NCBI RefSeq assembly: GCF_900143095.1
Contig: NZ_FRDA01000003.1
Span: forward strand, 62,001 to 126,000
Direction of reading: 5' to 3'
DNA: 64,000 nt
From: Pseudomonas asturiensis
GTDB lineage: Bacteria > Pseudomonadota > Gammaproteobacteria > Pseudomonadales > Pseudomonadaceae
Part shown: positions 19,822 through 32,529 of the stretch, piece after piece
Position numbering within the stretch: the first letter of the stretch is position 1
How the letters are laid out: the number at the start of each line of letters is the position of its first letter
Position numbers and translations under genes: made by a program
Notes under the pieces: model-generated
The model's database searches: none
Told to the model about the DNA's origin: nothing
The model's input: the letters and a program-made list of their open reading frames with translations, nothing else

Positions 19822-20215
19822 GGGCTTCTCGGCTGGAAAAAGGTGAAGAGCGTGCAGCTCGTTGCAAGGCCGTCAGTGTAACGCAGGCGTGCCCGCAATG
19901 GCCCTGAGGCGGCTGGTTTTCGCCCGCAGAACCGGGCTGTTGGTTAAATTTTGTGCAATTGCTGTTAAAACCTGACCAAAAGGATAGGTAGAGGCGGATA
20001 TTTACCCGGCTCTGTGCTAGTTTTGCGCGGTCTTGCGCACCTTAGCGCGTCAAGCATGCAGTTTGTGCACGCGTAGGCCGAACCATTACCCGGTTTCAGT
20101 ATCTACATTTCGCGATTAATCGTGGCTGCTAGCGGGGGGCCAGGTTCATTGCCTGGCTACTGGCCGACGTTGCGCTCTGCAATCCAAATGAATTTGATAG
20201 GGAAGGAACACCACC
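19822..20215. other. Divergent yejK/hupN intergenic region
   Basis: No gene is supported here. The region is AT-richer than its surroundings in its middle part (19935-20030) and must contain the promoters of yejK and hupN, but I could not single out a convincing -35/-10 pair. The hupN ribosome-binding site, AAGGAA, lies at 20202-20207. Confidence 0.5.
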
Positions 20216-20497
20216 ATGGCTCTTACTAAAGACCAATTGATCGCCGATATCGCTGAAGCTATCGACGCGCCAAAAACCACCGCGCGTAATGCTCTTGAGC
20301 AATTGGGCCAGATCGTTGCCGACCAATTGGAAAACGGTGCAGAAATCACTCTGCCAGGCATTGGTAAGCTGAAAGTGACCGAGCGTCCAGCTCGCACTGG
20401 CCGCAACCCTTCGACTGGCGCAGCCATCGAAATCGCTGCCAAGAAAGTCGTCAAGTTCGTACCAGCCAAAGTGCTGACCGACTCGATCAACAAGTAA
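20216..20497 (+). CDS. hupN: HU-family DNA-binding protein, HupN-like
   Basis: This 93-residue protein is a complete HU-type histone-like protein: helical N-terminus (MALTKDQLIADIAEAI), GIGKLKVTERPARTGRNPSTG with the proline-tipped DNA-binding arm, and a C-terminal helix. HU proteins bend DNA and shape the nucleoid. Pseudomonads carry three HU genes (hupA, hupB, hupN); the location next to yejK and near valS fits hupN as I recall it from P. putida, so the symbol rests on context. A terminator lies directly downstream. Confidence 0.85.
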   Translation: MALTKDQLIADIAEAIDAPKTTARNALEQLGQIVADQLENGAEITLPGIGKLKVTERPARTGRNPSTGAAIEIAAKKVVKFVPAKVLTDSINK

Positions 20498-20514
20498 GCG
20501 CCCGCTTGCTGTTG

Positions 20515-20551
20515 AAAAGCCGTGCACCGGATTACCGGGCACGGCTTTTTT
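20515..20551 (+). terminator. Intrinsic terminator of hupN
   Basis: AAAAGCCGTGC-A-CCGG-ATTA-CCGGGCACGGC followed by TTTTTT lies 18 bases after the hupN stop. One bulged A interrupts an 11-bp stem. Confidence 0.9.
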
Positions 20552-20641
20552 GTGGGCGGGTGAAATGTAATGATCGTACCTGCATTCTGCGTAGTCATGC
20601 CGCCCGTGACACTCGGTGTCACAGCGGGTTCAGGCTGCGGA

Positions 20642-20852
20642 CTCAGTAAGCTGAGCGCACGGCTCACGTCACCTTTTCGCCCCTCGGCGACTTACTTTGA
20701 CGGAGCAAAGTAAGCAAACTCCCAGCTCCGGTTCCGGCCCCGGCTTCGCCGGGGTTCCTTCGTCCTGACACTGATTCGGGGGTCGCCGCAACGGGCCATC
20801 CATGGCCCAATGCGGCTCAATCGGCATCCATGCCGATTGCCCCCCGAATCAG
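20642..20852. repeat. Structured intergenic element with several hairpins and a predicted three-way junction
   Basis: This non-coding stretch carries a series of inverted repeats: CTCAG/CTGAG (20642-20655), CTTACTTTG/CAAAGTAAG (20691-20714) and CCCCGGC/GCCGGGG (20738-20754). A larger unit follows, in which CTGATTCGGGGG (20771-20782) pairs perfectly with CCCCCGAATCAG (20841-20852). Inside it are two arms: GCCGCA/TGCGGC (20785-20816) enclosing GGGCCA-TCCA-TGGCCC, and AATCGGCA-TCCA-TGCCGATT (20819-20838). Both arms end in the same TCCA loop. It may be a dispersed mobile repeat or a structured RNA. No open reading frame here is convincing. Positions 20853-20986 show nothing further. Confidence 0.6.
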
Positions 20853-20986
20853 CGCCAGAACTCAGCCTTCACCCGCGTCGCGATCGGCGGTGTACTCACC
20901 ATCGCGTTAGAAAAGCGGCCCGGCGCTGTCTCCTTGTAGGGCGTTAACCTGACCTGATCGTCACAAAAGACCCCGCAGATAGACAA

Positions 20987-21991
20987 CTATCGGGTAGTCG
21001 AATGCCGCCACGCGTCTTGCTGCGCCTTGTCCAGAAACGTCCAGGCCACAAAGCGGCTCTGCTTTTGCCCCTGACCCATCTCCACCACTTTGACCTCCAG
21101 CGCCCCGGCTTTCTTGAGAGCGCTTTGAATCGGCGGCAGGTTGGACGCTTTGGAGACCAGGGTGCTGAACCACAGCACCTGGTTCGGCACGTGTGCGCTT
21201 TCCTGTATCAGTTGCGTCACAAAGCCGATCTCGCCGCCTTCGCACCACAGCTCCTGAGATTGCCCGCCAAAATTGAGCACCGGCAGTTTGCGTTTCGGGT
21301 CGGCCTTGCCCAGAGCACGCCACTTGCGCTGGCTACCCCGCTGGGCTTCCTCCAGCGACGCGTGGAAGGGCGGATTGCACAGGCTCACCTCGAAGCGTTC
21401 GCTGCTGTCGAGCAACCCCGACAGGATGTGCTTGCGATTGGCCTGCAGGCGCACGCTGATGGCCTTATGCAGGTTGTTGGCCTTTACGAGGGTGTTTGCT
21501 GCGGCAATCGCCGTGCTGTCGATCTCCGAGCCCACGAAGTGCCAGCCATAGTCGCTGTGCCCCAGCAACGGGTAAATGCAGTTGGCACCGGTCCCGATGT
21601 CCAGCGCCTTCACGGACGCGCCCCGGGGGATCACGCCGTTGTTGCCCTCGGCCAGCAGGTCCGCCAGAAAATGCAGATAATCCGCACGTCCCGGAATCGG
21701 TGGGCACAGGTAATCGGCCGGGATGTCCCAGTGGGCGATGCCGTAGAACGCCTTGAGCAGTGCGCGGTTGAACACCCGCACCGCCTGCGGGTTGGCGAAG
21801 TCGATGCTTTCCTTGCCGTAGGGATTGAGGATCACGAACTTCGCCAGTTCCGGGCTGGACTTGATCAACGTGGGAAAGTCGTAATGGCCCTGATGCCGAT
21901 TGCGCGGGTGCAACGTGGCTTTCTCGCGGGGCGGCGCTGGCTTGACGTTGCGCTGAGGTTTTTTGCGGGGCGGTTTGGGTGTGTCGGTCAT
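20987..21991 (-). CDS. rlmF: 23S rRNA (adenine-1618-N6)-methyltransferase RlmF
   Basis: RlmF methylates N6 of A1618 in 23S rRNA using S-adenosylmethionine. The 334-residue protein has a basic, Pro/Lys-rich N-terminus (1-30), [15 protein letters not shown], the SAM-binding [13 protein letters not shown] (131-143), and the catalytic NPPFHAS (206-212) typical of N6-adenine methyltransferases. Length fits the family. It stands between the structured repeat and valS, apparently as a single gene. Confidence 0.92.
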   Translation of the reverse strand: MTDTPKPPRKKPQRNVKPAPPREKATLHPRNRHQGHYDFPTLIKSSPELAKFVILNPYGKESIDFANPQAVRVFNRALLKAFYGIAHWDIPADYLCPPIPGRADYLHFLADLLAEGNNGVIPRGASVKALDIGTGANCIYPLLGHSDYGWHFVGSEIDSTAIAAANTLVKANNLHKAISVRLQANRKHILSGLLDSSERFEVSLCNPPFHASLEEAQRGSQRKWRALGKADPKRKLPVLNFGGQSQELWCEGGEIGFVTQLIQESAHVPNQVLWFSTLVSKASNLPPIQSALKKAGALEVKVVEMGQGQKQSRFVAWTFLDKAQQDAWRHSTTR

Positions 21992-22026
21992 GGGTATGAT
22001 TTCAGCCGTTGTGTCGCGTTAGCGGG

Positions 22027-22138
22027 CCTATTCGCGAGCAAGCTCGTGCCCACGGTCCTGTACGTGCTGTGTCAGAAGCAGGGGGTAGTTCCTGCAGTCG
22101 CTCAGCATGGGCCCAGTGGCAGCTTGTTCGCGAATAGG
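22027..22138. repeat. Pair of inverted REP-type sequences
   Basis: CCTATTCGCGAGCAAGCT (22027-22044) and AGCTTGTTCGCGAATAGG (22121-22138) are inverted copies with one mismatch, about 76 bases apart. The GCGAGCAAGCTC core is the common Pseudomonas REP hairpin, and the arrangement is that of a REP doublet (REPIN) between rlmF and valS. Confidence 0.7.
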
Positions 22139-22162
22139 TCAGCGTTTATCGATGCAAAATAA

Positions 22163-22190
22163 ACAGCCAGCCCACGAACGGGCTGGCTGT
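22163..22190 (-). terminator. Intrinsic terminator of valS
   Basis: An 11-bp stem ACAGCCAGCCC / GGGCTGGCTGT with a six-base loop lies just beyond the valS stop, followed on the minus strand by a T-rich stretch (TTTATTTTG). Confidence 0.85.
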
Positions 22191-22201
22191 TGTCGTTCGC
22201 C

Positions 22202-25048
<2,847 letters not shown>

Positions 25049-25229
25049 GCGCGGCGGGAACCTGTGGCATTGATTCGGAAACCGGCAAGTATAGCCCTGT
25101 GGGCAAGTGACAAGCCATAAGCGCCGGGCCACAAGTTGACCGCATACCTCGCAGATCTGCCAGTGTGCGGTGAATGGGCGAGGGCAGATAATTCGGTTTT
25201 CAACCGCTGATCACAGGGTGGATGCCGCG

Positions 25230-26327
25230 ATGAACGATACATCTGGAGCCAGGGCCGTGCTGCGTCGATATCGCTATGACGCGCTGGATCGCCTGGCTGG
25301 CGTCAAGACCGGGGCAGACGACTCGGCGTCACGCTTCTATCAAGTGAACCGGTTGAGTGTTGAGGTACAAGGTTCAGAGCATCGTCGGGTGTTTCAGTGC
25401 GAGGGCCAGTTGCTGGCCGAGCACGGCACAGAAGGTTCTTCCGCCCGAATGGACTTGCTGGGCACCGACCTGCAGCGCAGCGTGCTGCACAGCGTGGGCT
25501 CGCAGGCGCGGCAGCCAACTGCTTATAGTCCTTATGGTCACCGCTCGCAGGGCGTCACGTTTCTGGGGTTTAACGGCGAGCCCCCGGATAGCGTGACCGG
25601 GCATTATTTGCTGGGTAATGGTTTGCGTGCGTTCAACCCGGTGCTGATGCGGTTTAACCAGCCCGATAATCTGAGCCCGTTTGGACAGGGCGGTTTGAAT
25701 ACGTATGCCTATTGCATGGGGGATCCGGTTAATAGGAGGGATCCGAGTGGGCATATTCCGGTAGCGGCGACTCTTTCGAAGGTTTTTACTCTTCAAGATC
25801 TGCCAAACGAAATACTGGAACAGGTATTCAAACACCTGCCCGGAAAAGATTTGTTAAGTATAAGCAGAACGTCTACCCGGATGGATCAGATTGCATCGAA
25901 CGTTTCAAAAGCGCCAAAAATCGATATTGAAGACCCCAAGGCACTATTGAAAATCCAACGCGATCTGAACGGAGAGACGGGTTTATCGCCCGCTGGGCTC
26001 AAGGACGACGACTTCTATAGAGCGCGCATTGCACGGGCCGCGATCAGTCGTGAGAAGGCGATGATGGATAAAGTTGAACATCTCGACGCGCAAAGAAAAA
26101 CATATACTGAGAGCGTGATGGGCAGACGCGCTAATCCCATCGAATTTAACTCGTGGATCAAGCAAAATCGGGCTGCGTACGCGGGGTCTCCTGAGGAGCT
26201 GCAGGACATTGCTGTGATATCAACCCGCTACAATGAGTTGGTGTCAGAACAGTCAAAAGTGCTGCAGCAACACTCTACATCGATTAATTTGGCGAGAAAT
26301 ATACGCTCTATGCTTAATACTCGCTAG
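25230..26327 (+). CDS. Short Rhs-core protein with F-box-like C-terminal domain, candidate effector
   Basis: The first ~175 residues match the C-terminal core of Rhs/TccC proteins (RYRYDALDRLAG, YSPYGHRS, GNGLRAFNPVLMRFNQPDNL, GGLNTYAYCMGDPVN), ending at DPSGH (171-175), the point after which such proteins carry variable toxin domains. The following tail (176-365) begins with an F-box-like motif, LPNEILEQVFKHLPGKDLLS, at residue 191. The remainder is helical, charged and not recognised. The tail DNA is visibly richer in A and T than the core or the neighbours. ATG 25230 has AGGGTGG upstream; an in-frame GTG at 25170 is possible. The gene is orphan: no secretion or immunity gene is evident beside it. 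F-box proteins normally bind SKP1 in eukaryotic ubiquitin ligases, so a host-directed role is an inference. Confidence 0.72.
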   Translation: MNDTSGARAVLRRYRYDALDRLAGVKTGADDSASRFYQVNRLSVEVQGSEHRRVFQCEGQLLAEHGTEGSSARMDLLGTDLQRSVLHSVGSQARQPTAYSPYGHRSQGVTFLGFNGEPPDSVTGHYLLGNGLRAFNPVLMRFNQPDNLSPFGQGGLNTYAYCMGDPVNRRDPSGHIPVAATLSKVFTLQDLPNEILEQVFKHLPGKDLLSISRTSTRMDQIASNVSKAPKIDIEDPKALLKIQRDLNGETGLSPAGLKDDDFYRARIARAAISREKAMMDKVEHLDAQRKTYTESVMGRRANPIEFNSWIKQNRAAYAGSPEELQDIAVISTRYNELVSEQSKVLQQHSTSINLARNIRSMLNTR

Positions 26328-26356
26328 GAGAGCATCTACACGCCAAGCCGTTCATC

Positions 26357-26803
26357 TTACTTCTGCTGCTGCGCCAGCAATCGCTCCAGCCTGGCCTCCA
26401 GCCGCCGTTTGATCTCGGTCTCGATGTGCGGCGCGAAGTCGTCGATCACGTCCTGCAGGATCAACTGCGCTGCGGCGCGAAGTTCTGCGTCCAGGTGCAG
26501 CAAGGCATCCGGGTTGGGCAGCGCCTCGACAGGCGCAGGTGCCTGAAGCAGTGGCGCGGCCGGCTGCTCGGCCACCACGGGTACTTCCGGCGTCAGCGTG
26601 GGGATCTGTGCTTCGTCGAATTCGTCGTCATGGGGGGTATGAGTCCTGTTACCGACCACGTCGAACAGCAGTGGAATCTGTCCTTCACGGTGCACAGTGT
26701 CGGTCAGCAGCGGTGGCTGCAAGGAGTCGTCGCCGAGCAGTTGGCGGATCGATTCGAGATCGTCCAGCAAGTGCGCGGATTCAGCTTTTTTTGAAGTATC
26801 CAT
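26357..26803 (-). CDS. Conserved hypothetical protein between holC and valS
   Basis: I do not recognise a domain. The 148-residue product starts MDTSKKAESAHLLDDLESIR, has a Pro/Ala/Val-rich middle (about 65-100) that looks disordered, and ends in an amphipathic helical region rich in Leu, Arg and Glu (IKRRLEARLERLLAQQQK). ATG 26803 lies seven bases after the holC stop, so it is almost certainly co-transcribed with holC. Its position next to a DNA polymerase III subunit gene may hint at a replication role, but nothing in the sequence proves it. Confidence 0.75.
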   Translation of the reverse strand: MDTSKKAESAHLLDDLESIRQLLGDDSLQPPLLTDTVHREGQIPLLFDVVGNRTHTPHDDEFDEAQIPTLTPEVPVVAEQPAAPLLQAPAPVEALPNPDALLHLDAELRAAAQLILQDVIDDFAPHIETEIKRRLEARLERLLAQQQK

Positions 26804-26810
26804 CGTGTCC

Positions 26811-27239
26811 TCAAAGACGCTGCAATCGGTGATCCTGCGGAGGATAGCCTTGTTCGCGGTAAGAACGGAAACTCTCGCGCGCGGCGAGACGTATGGCCGG
26901 GTCTTCGACAACCACCTCCGCCACGCGGGCGAAACGTTTGAAGAAGGCCGGAATACGCAGGTCCAGATTGACCAGCAGGTCTTCATGCCGGCCTGCGTCA
27001 TCACCAAGGCCCAGCACGACCGGTGCATCATGGTCGCTCTCGGCATCGCCGTGCGGCAGGAAAACTTCGCCACGGAAACGCCACAGACGAGCGTCGAGGT
27101 CTTCGCGCTGCTCGGCATCGCTGCAGTGCAGGTAGACCTTATGGCCCAGCCGCCAGGCTTTTTCCGTGAGCTTGCAGGCAAAGTCCAGTCGCGCTGAAGG
27201 ATCGGCGCTGGGAAGAATGTAGAAATCGACTTGGGTCAT
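26811..27239 (-). CDS. holC: DNA polymerase III subunit chi
   Basis: HolC (chi) links the clamp loader, through psi, to single-strand-binding protein during replication. The 142-residue product shows the family pattern: VDFYILPSADPSARLDFACK at the start, KAWRLGHKVYLHCSD, LDARLWRFRGEVFLPHG, and the C-terminal FRSYREQGYPPQDHRL. Order on the minus strand is pepA to the right, then holC, then the hypothetical gene, a common arrangement near valS in gamma-proteobacteria. Confidence 0.92.
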   Translation of the reverse strand: MTQVDFYILPSADPSARLDFACKLTEKAWRLGHKVYLHCSDAEQREDLDARLWRFRGEVFLPHGDAESDHDAPVVLGLGDDAGRHEDLLVNLDLRIPAFFKRFARVAEVVVEDPAIRLAARESFRSYREQGYPPQDHRLQRL

Positions 27240-27295
27240 ATTCGTTCAGGCAGCCAGGGCGTATCGATCAGTGATCGGCACGCCCTGCGCTTTCC

Positions 27296-28948
<1,653 letters not shown>

Positions 28949-28964
28949 CTATCCCGAGTGCGCA

Positions 28965-28993
28965 GTGACAGAAACACTCAATCACAGGATAAT
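28965..28993 (+). promoter_or_regulatory. Sigma-70-type promoter candidate for lptFG
   Basis: GTGACA (28965-28970) and GATAAT (28988-28993) are separated by 17 bases, one mismatch each from consensus. The predicted start near 29000 gives a leader of about 105 bases to lptF. The gap 28787-29104 between pepA and lptF contains no gene. Confidence 0.6.
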
Positions 28994-29104
28994 GCCGCAT
29001 ATTTTTGGGTGCCTCGCGTTTGCGCGAGCACGAATATCCGGTTGCCGTGGCTCACAATTTTCCTTGTTTGGCTGCCTGAGCCTGACAACTCTGGAGTGTC
29101 TGGT

Positions 29105-30226
29105 TTGATTGTCTTTCGTTATCTGTCCCGAGAAGTGCTGGTTACCTTGAGCGCGGTCAGTGCTGTGCTGCTGGTCATCATCATGAGCGGACGCTTCATC
29201 AAATACCTGGCTCAGGCCGCCTCTGGGGCGCTGGATCCGGGTGTGCTGTTCATGATCATGGGCTTTCGTCTGCCAGGGTTCATGCAACTGATCCTGCCGC
29301 TGGGGCTGTTCCTGGGCATCCTGCTGGCTTACGGGCGTCTGTATCTGGAAAGCGAGATGACCGTGCTGGCTGCCACTGGCATGAGCCAGCAGCGTCTGCT
29401 CGCGATTACCATGGCACCGGCCGCGCTGGTGGCCTTGCTGGTGGCGTGGCTGAGCTTCAGCCTGGCGCCGCAGGGTGCCACGCAGTTTTCGCTGCTGATC
29501 AACAAGCAGGACGCCATGACCGAGTTCGACACGCTGGTGCCGGGCCGTTTTCAGGCGCTGCGCGATGGCACGCGGATTACCTACACCCAGGAGATGTCCG
29601 AAGACCGCTCCAGTCTGGGCGGGGTGTTCATCTCTGAAAAGCGTTTGTCCACAAGCACGAGCAAGGACCGTGGCATCACGGTGCTGGTGGCTGAAAAGGG
29701 GCACCAGGAAGTGCGGCCGGACGGCAGTCGCTTCCTGATCCTGGAAAACGGCTACCGTTATGACGGTAACCCAGGCCAGGCCGACTATCGCGTCATCAAG
29801 TACGACACTTATGGCGCGATGCTGCCCAAACCGGAAATCAGCGACGAAATCACCGACCGCGAAGCCATTCCCAGCACCGAGCTGTTCGGCAATAACACGC
29901 CGCGCTACGTGGCTGAATTGCAGTGGCGCATCTCGCTGCCGATTCTGGTGTTCATCGTGACCCTGATGGCTGTGCCGCTGTCGCGGGTCAATCCACGTCA
30001 GGGGCGTTACCTGAAACTGTTGCCGGCCATTCTGCTGTACATGTCCTACCTGACCATCCTGATTGCCGTTCGCGGCGCGCTGGAGAAAGGCAAGCTGCCG
30101 CTGGCGCTGGGCATGTGGTGGGTCCACGGGCTGTTCCTGCTGATCGGTCTGGGGTTGTTCTACTGGGAGCCCTTGCGGCTGAAAATGGCGAGTCGCCGTA
30201 GCATTGCGGAGGTGGCTCGTGGTTAA
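29105..30226 (+). CDS. lptF: LPS export ABC transporter permease LptF
   Basis: LptF is one of two permeases of the LptB2FGC complex that extracts lipopolysaccharide from the inner membrane. The 373-residue product has N-terminal membrane helices (LSREVLVTLSAVSAVLLVIIMSG is typical), a periplasmic beta-jellyroll (about 115-260) and C-terminal helices. I chose TTG 29105 because the residues that follow (IVFRYLSREVL) align with pseudomonad LptF and GGAG lies eight bases upstream; GTG 29096 is the alternative. Its stop overlaps the start of lptG. Confidence 0.92.
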   Translation: MIVFRYLSREVLVTLSAVSAVLLVIIMSGRFIKYLAQAASGALDPGVLFMIMGFRLPGFMQLILPLGLFLGILLAYGRLYLESEMTVLAATGMSQQRLLAITMAPAALVALLVAWLSFSLAPQGATQFSLLINKQDAMTEFDTLVPGRFQALRDGTRITYTQEMSEDRSSLGGVFISEKRLSTSTSKDRGITVLVAEKGHQEVRPDGSRFLILENGYRYDGNPGQADYRVIKYDTYGAMLPKPEISDEITDREAIPSTELFGNNTPRYVAELQWRISLPILVFIVTLMAVPLSRVNPRQGRYLKLLPAILLYMSYLTILIAVRGALEKGKLPLALGMWWVHGLFLLIGLGLFYWEPLRLKMASRRSIAEVARG

Positions 30227-31280
30227 GCTCGATCGGTATATCGGTAAAAGCGTTTTCATGGCGATCCTCGCCGTGCTGGGGATCATCCTGGGTCTGGCTT
30301 CGTTGTTTGCCTTCATCGACGAGATGGGCGACATCTCGGACAGTTACACGTTGTGGGATGCCAGCAGTTTCGTTCTGATGACTGCCCCGCGTCGCGTTTA
30401 CGACATGTTGCCGATGGCGGCGCTGATCGGCTGCCTGATCGGCCTCGGCAGCCTGGCCAGCAGCAGCGAGCTGACCATCATGCGCGCGGCGGGTGTTTCC
30501 ATCGGCCGCATCGTGTGGGCCGTGATGAAGCCGATGCTGTTCCTGATGGTCGCCGGTGTGCTGGTGGGTGAGTACGTGGCGCCTTATGCCGAGAATCAGG
30601 CACAGGCCAATCGTTCGCTGGCTCAGGGCACGGGCGATGCGCAGAGCGCCAAGCATGGTCTGTGGCACCGTCAGGGTGATGAGTTCATTCACATCAACAC
30701 CGTCCAGCCTAACGGGCTGATGTACGGCGTGACGCGCTATCGTTTCGACGAGCAGCGCCACATGCTGACGTCGAGCTTCGCCCGTCAGGCCAATTTCAAG
30801 ACGGACTATTGGGAACTGAGCGACGTCGCCACGACCTATTTCCGCGATGGCAGCACCGAGGTCATCAATACGCCGGTCGAGCGCTGGGACGTATCGTTGA
30901 GCCCGCAATTGCTGAGCACAGTGGTCATGCCGCCTGAATCGTTGTCGATCAGCGGATTGTGGAGCTATTCCCACTACCTGGCTGATCAGGGACTGAGCAA
31001 TGGCCGCTACTGGCTGGCGTTCTGGACCAAGGTTTTGCAGCCGCTGGTGACGGTGGCGCTGGTGCTGATGGCGATCTCGTTCATCTTCGGCCCGCTGCGT
31101 TCTGTCACGCTCGGTCAGCGCGTGTTCACGGGCGTACTGGTGGGCTTCACGTTTCGCATCGTGCAGGACCTGTTAGGGCCATCGAGTCTGGTATTCGGTT
31201 TCCCGCCGTTGCTGGCGGTGCTCGTGCCTGCCTCGTTCTGTGCCTTGGCCGGGCTGTGGTTGCTGCGCCGGGCGGGATAG
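30219..31280 (+). CDS. lptG: LPS export ABC transporter permease LptG
   Basis: LptG pairs with LptF in the lipopolysaccharide exporter and carries the same plan: N-terminal helices (VKLDRYIGKSVFMAILAVLG), a periplasmic jellyroll and C-terminal helices. The start GTG 30219 overlaps the last codons of lptF, and GGAGG sits six bases upstream inside lptF, indicating coupled translation. The product is 353 residues. A strong terminator follows 16 bases after the stop. Confidence 0.93.
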   Translation: MVKLDRYIGKSVFMAILAVLGIILGLASLFAFIDEMGDISDSYTLWDASSFVLMTAPRRVYDMLPMAALIGCLIGLGSLASSSELTIMRAAGVSIGRIVWAVMKPMLFLMVAGVLVGEYVAPYAENQAQANRSLAQGTGDAQSAKHGLWHRQGDEFIHINTVQPNGLMYGVTRYRFDEQRHMLTSSFARQANFKTDYWELSDVATTYFRDGSTEVINTPVERWDVSLSPQLLSTVVMPPESLSISGLWSYSHYLADQGLSNGRYWLAFWTKVLQPLVTVALVLMAISFIFGPLRSVTLGQRVFTGVLVGFTFRIVQDLLGPSSLVFGFPPLLAVLVPASFCALAGLWLLRRAG

Positions 31281-31296
31281 TCAGGTGCAGATCTGA

Positions 31297-31324
31297 AAAA
31301 GCCGACAGCGATGTCGGCTTTTTC
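31297..31324 (+). terminator. Intrinsic terminator of lptFG
   Basis: AAAAAGCCGACA-GCGA-TGTCGGCTTTTT forms a perfect 12-bp stem ending in T residues just after lptG; the A-run makes it potentially bidirectional with the convergent RDD gene. Confidence 0.92.
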
Positions 31325-31353
31325 ATGGGTGAAGGTTTTTGGTTCGGCCTGTC

Positions 31354-31839
31354 TCAGGTGTGTCGGGTGACACGCACCAGTCGGGTATCGGAATAGCGGT
31401 CGTGCCAAGTACGACGCTGGCCGTCGAACAGGCTCCAGATGAACCCAAGCCCGATGCACAACCATGACGCGATAGCGACCAGAAACCTGAGCAGCGCCTG
31501 AGTGAGCGTAATTGCGGTGCCGTCGGCATTCTGAACGCGGATACCCCAGACTTGCATGCCCAGCGTCTGGCCGGCATGGGTCCAGAATGTGGCGAAAAAC
31601 GCAAATGTCACCAGCAGCAGAATGGAGGAGAGCAGCGGGTCGCCATCAAGCGCGCCCGATTCGGACAGCTGGCGCAGGCGCGCTTCGCCGATAAAGACCA
31701 TCTGTACCAGTTTGTAGAGGAAGGCGGTAACCAGCTGTATGGCGAGGCAGAGCAGGGCGTCGTAGCTGATGGCGGCCAGGCGGCGGGGCAGGCTGGCGGG
31801 CGGGAAATCGCCCTGGGGCTGTAGCACGTGTCGGGGCAT
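31354..31839 (-). CDS. RDD family membrane protein
   Basis: The 161-residue protein has the RDD pattern: an early LPRRLAAISYDALL with the Arg and Asp that name the family, followed by three hydrophobic segments and a conserved MQVWGIRVQ and TWHDRYSDTRLV near the end. Some RDD proteins have been linked to ion transport or osmotic stress, but most are uncharacterised. ATG 31839 (MPRHVLQPQG) is preferred over a GTG six codons upstream. It lies between two bidirectional terminators, so it is a single-gene unit. Confidence 0.88.
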   Translation of the reverse strand: MPRHVLQPQGDFPPASLPRRLAAISYDALLCLAIQLVTAFLYKLVQMVFIGEARLRQLSESGALDGDPLLSSILLLVTFAFFATFWTHAGQTLGMQVWGIRVQNADGTAITLTQALLRFLVAIASWLCIGLGFIWSLFDGQRRTWHDRYSDTRLVRVTRHT

Positions 31840-31882
31840 CGTAGGGCTCTCGATCACGAGGCGTGTTGCGGTACAGCTGCAA

Positions 31883-31914
31883 AAAAGCCTCTGGTAGGGA
31901 TACCAGAGGCTTTT
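31883..31914. terminator. Intrinsic terminator between capB and the RDD gene
   Basis: AAAAGCCTCTGGTA-GGGA-TACCAGAGGCTTTT is a perfect 14-bp stem eight bases beyond the cold-shock gene stop. On the minus strand it is followed by TTTT, so it ends capB transcription. Confidence 0.92.
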
Positions 31915-31922
31915 GGGGGCAC

Positions 31923-32135
31923 TCAGGCTTCGGCTTGAACTTCGTCAGCCTGCATGCCCTTCTGACCTTGTACGGCGACGAAGGTGACTTTCTGACCTTC
32001 CTTCAGGCTCTTGAAGCCGTTGCCCTGAATCGCGCGGAAATGCACGAACAGATCCGGACCGCTCTCTGGGGTGATAAAACCAAAACCCTTCTCGTCGTTG
32101 AACCACTTGACGGTGCCGCTCTGACGTGTAGACAT
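31923..32135 (-). CDS. capB: Cold-shock protein CapB/CspA type
   Basis: This 70-residue single cold-shock domain contains both RNA-binding motifs, KGFGFITP (RNP1) and LFVHFRA (RNP2), and matches the pseudomonad CapB type ([29 protein letters not shown]). Such proteins melt RNA secondary structure. ATG 32135 has AAGGA nine bases upstream. Like other csp genes it may have a long structured leader: 394 bases separate it from gcvT. Confidence 0.92.
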   Translation of the reverse strand: MSTRQSGTVKWFNDEKGFGFITPESGPDLFVHFRAIQGNGFKSLKEGQKVTFVAVQGQKGMQADEVQAEA

Positions 32136-32529
32136 TTTCTTATTTCCTTGACGCTTGAATTGATGACAGTCCCTTTCACGTGAAAGAGTACTGGGGCTGG
32201 TTGCAGGAAGTAAGAAACGTAGAGCGGGATGTAGCAAACCTAGAGCTACTGCCCAGGTCCCGATTCAGCGACCTATGCAAACACAGTTCAGAAACTCTAC
32301 GCCAAGTCTCGTTACAAAAACAAGCCCCTGCTGAACACCCTGTTTGCAGGGGGTTGAGGCGGTTGTGAGGATATTTCCCTGTATCGGGGCAGTGAATGTT
32401 TTTCAGCATTTTTCTGCACTTCGACAGTGCAGTTTCGGTCCATCCAGAAGGCTGTTCTGTCCGTTCGAAGGAGGGGACAGAACAGCGCTGAATGATCACC
32501 GGCCCTTGATGCTTTTTTGACGTGCCTAT
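32136..32529. other. Intergenic region between gcvT and capB, with hairpins
   Basis: No gene is supported. The region holds inverted repeats CTGCACT/AGTGCAG (32414-32432) and a perfect 12-bp GCTGTTCTGTCC/GGACAGAACAGC (32451-32462 and 32475-32486). Neither is followed by a clear T-run on the minus strand, so their role in ending gcvT transcription is uncertain. The capB promoter and leader must lie here. Confidence 0.55.

Noticed and set aside
20146..20667. Minus-strand frame overlapping hupN and its terminator
   Set aside because: It crosses a strong terminator and the hupN gene and shows no domain; part of it comes from the structured repeat region.
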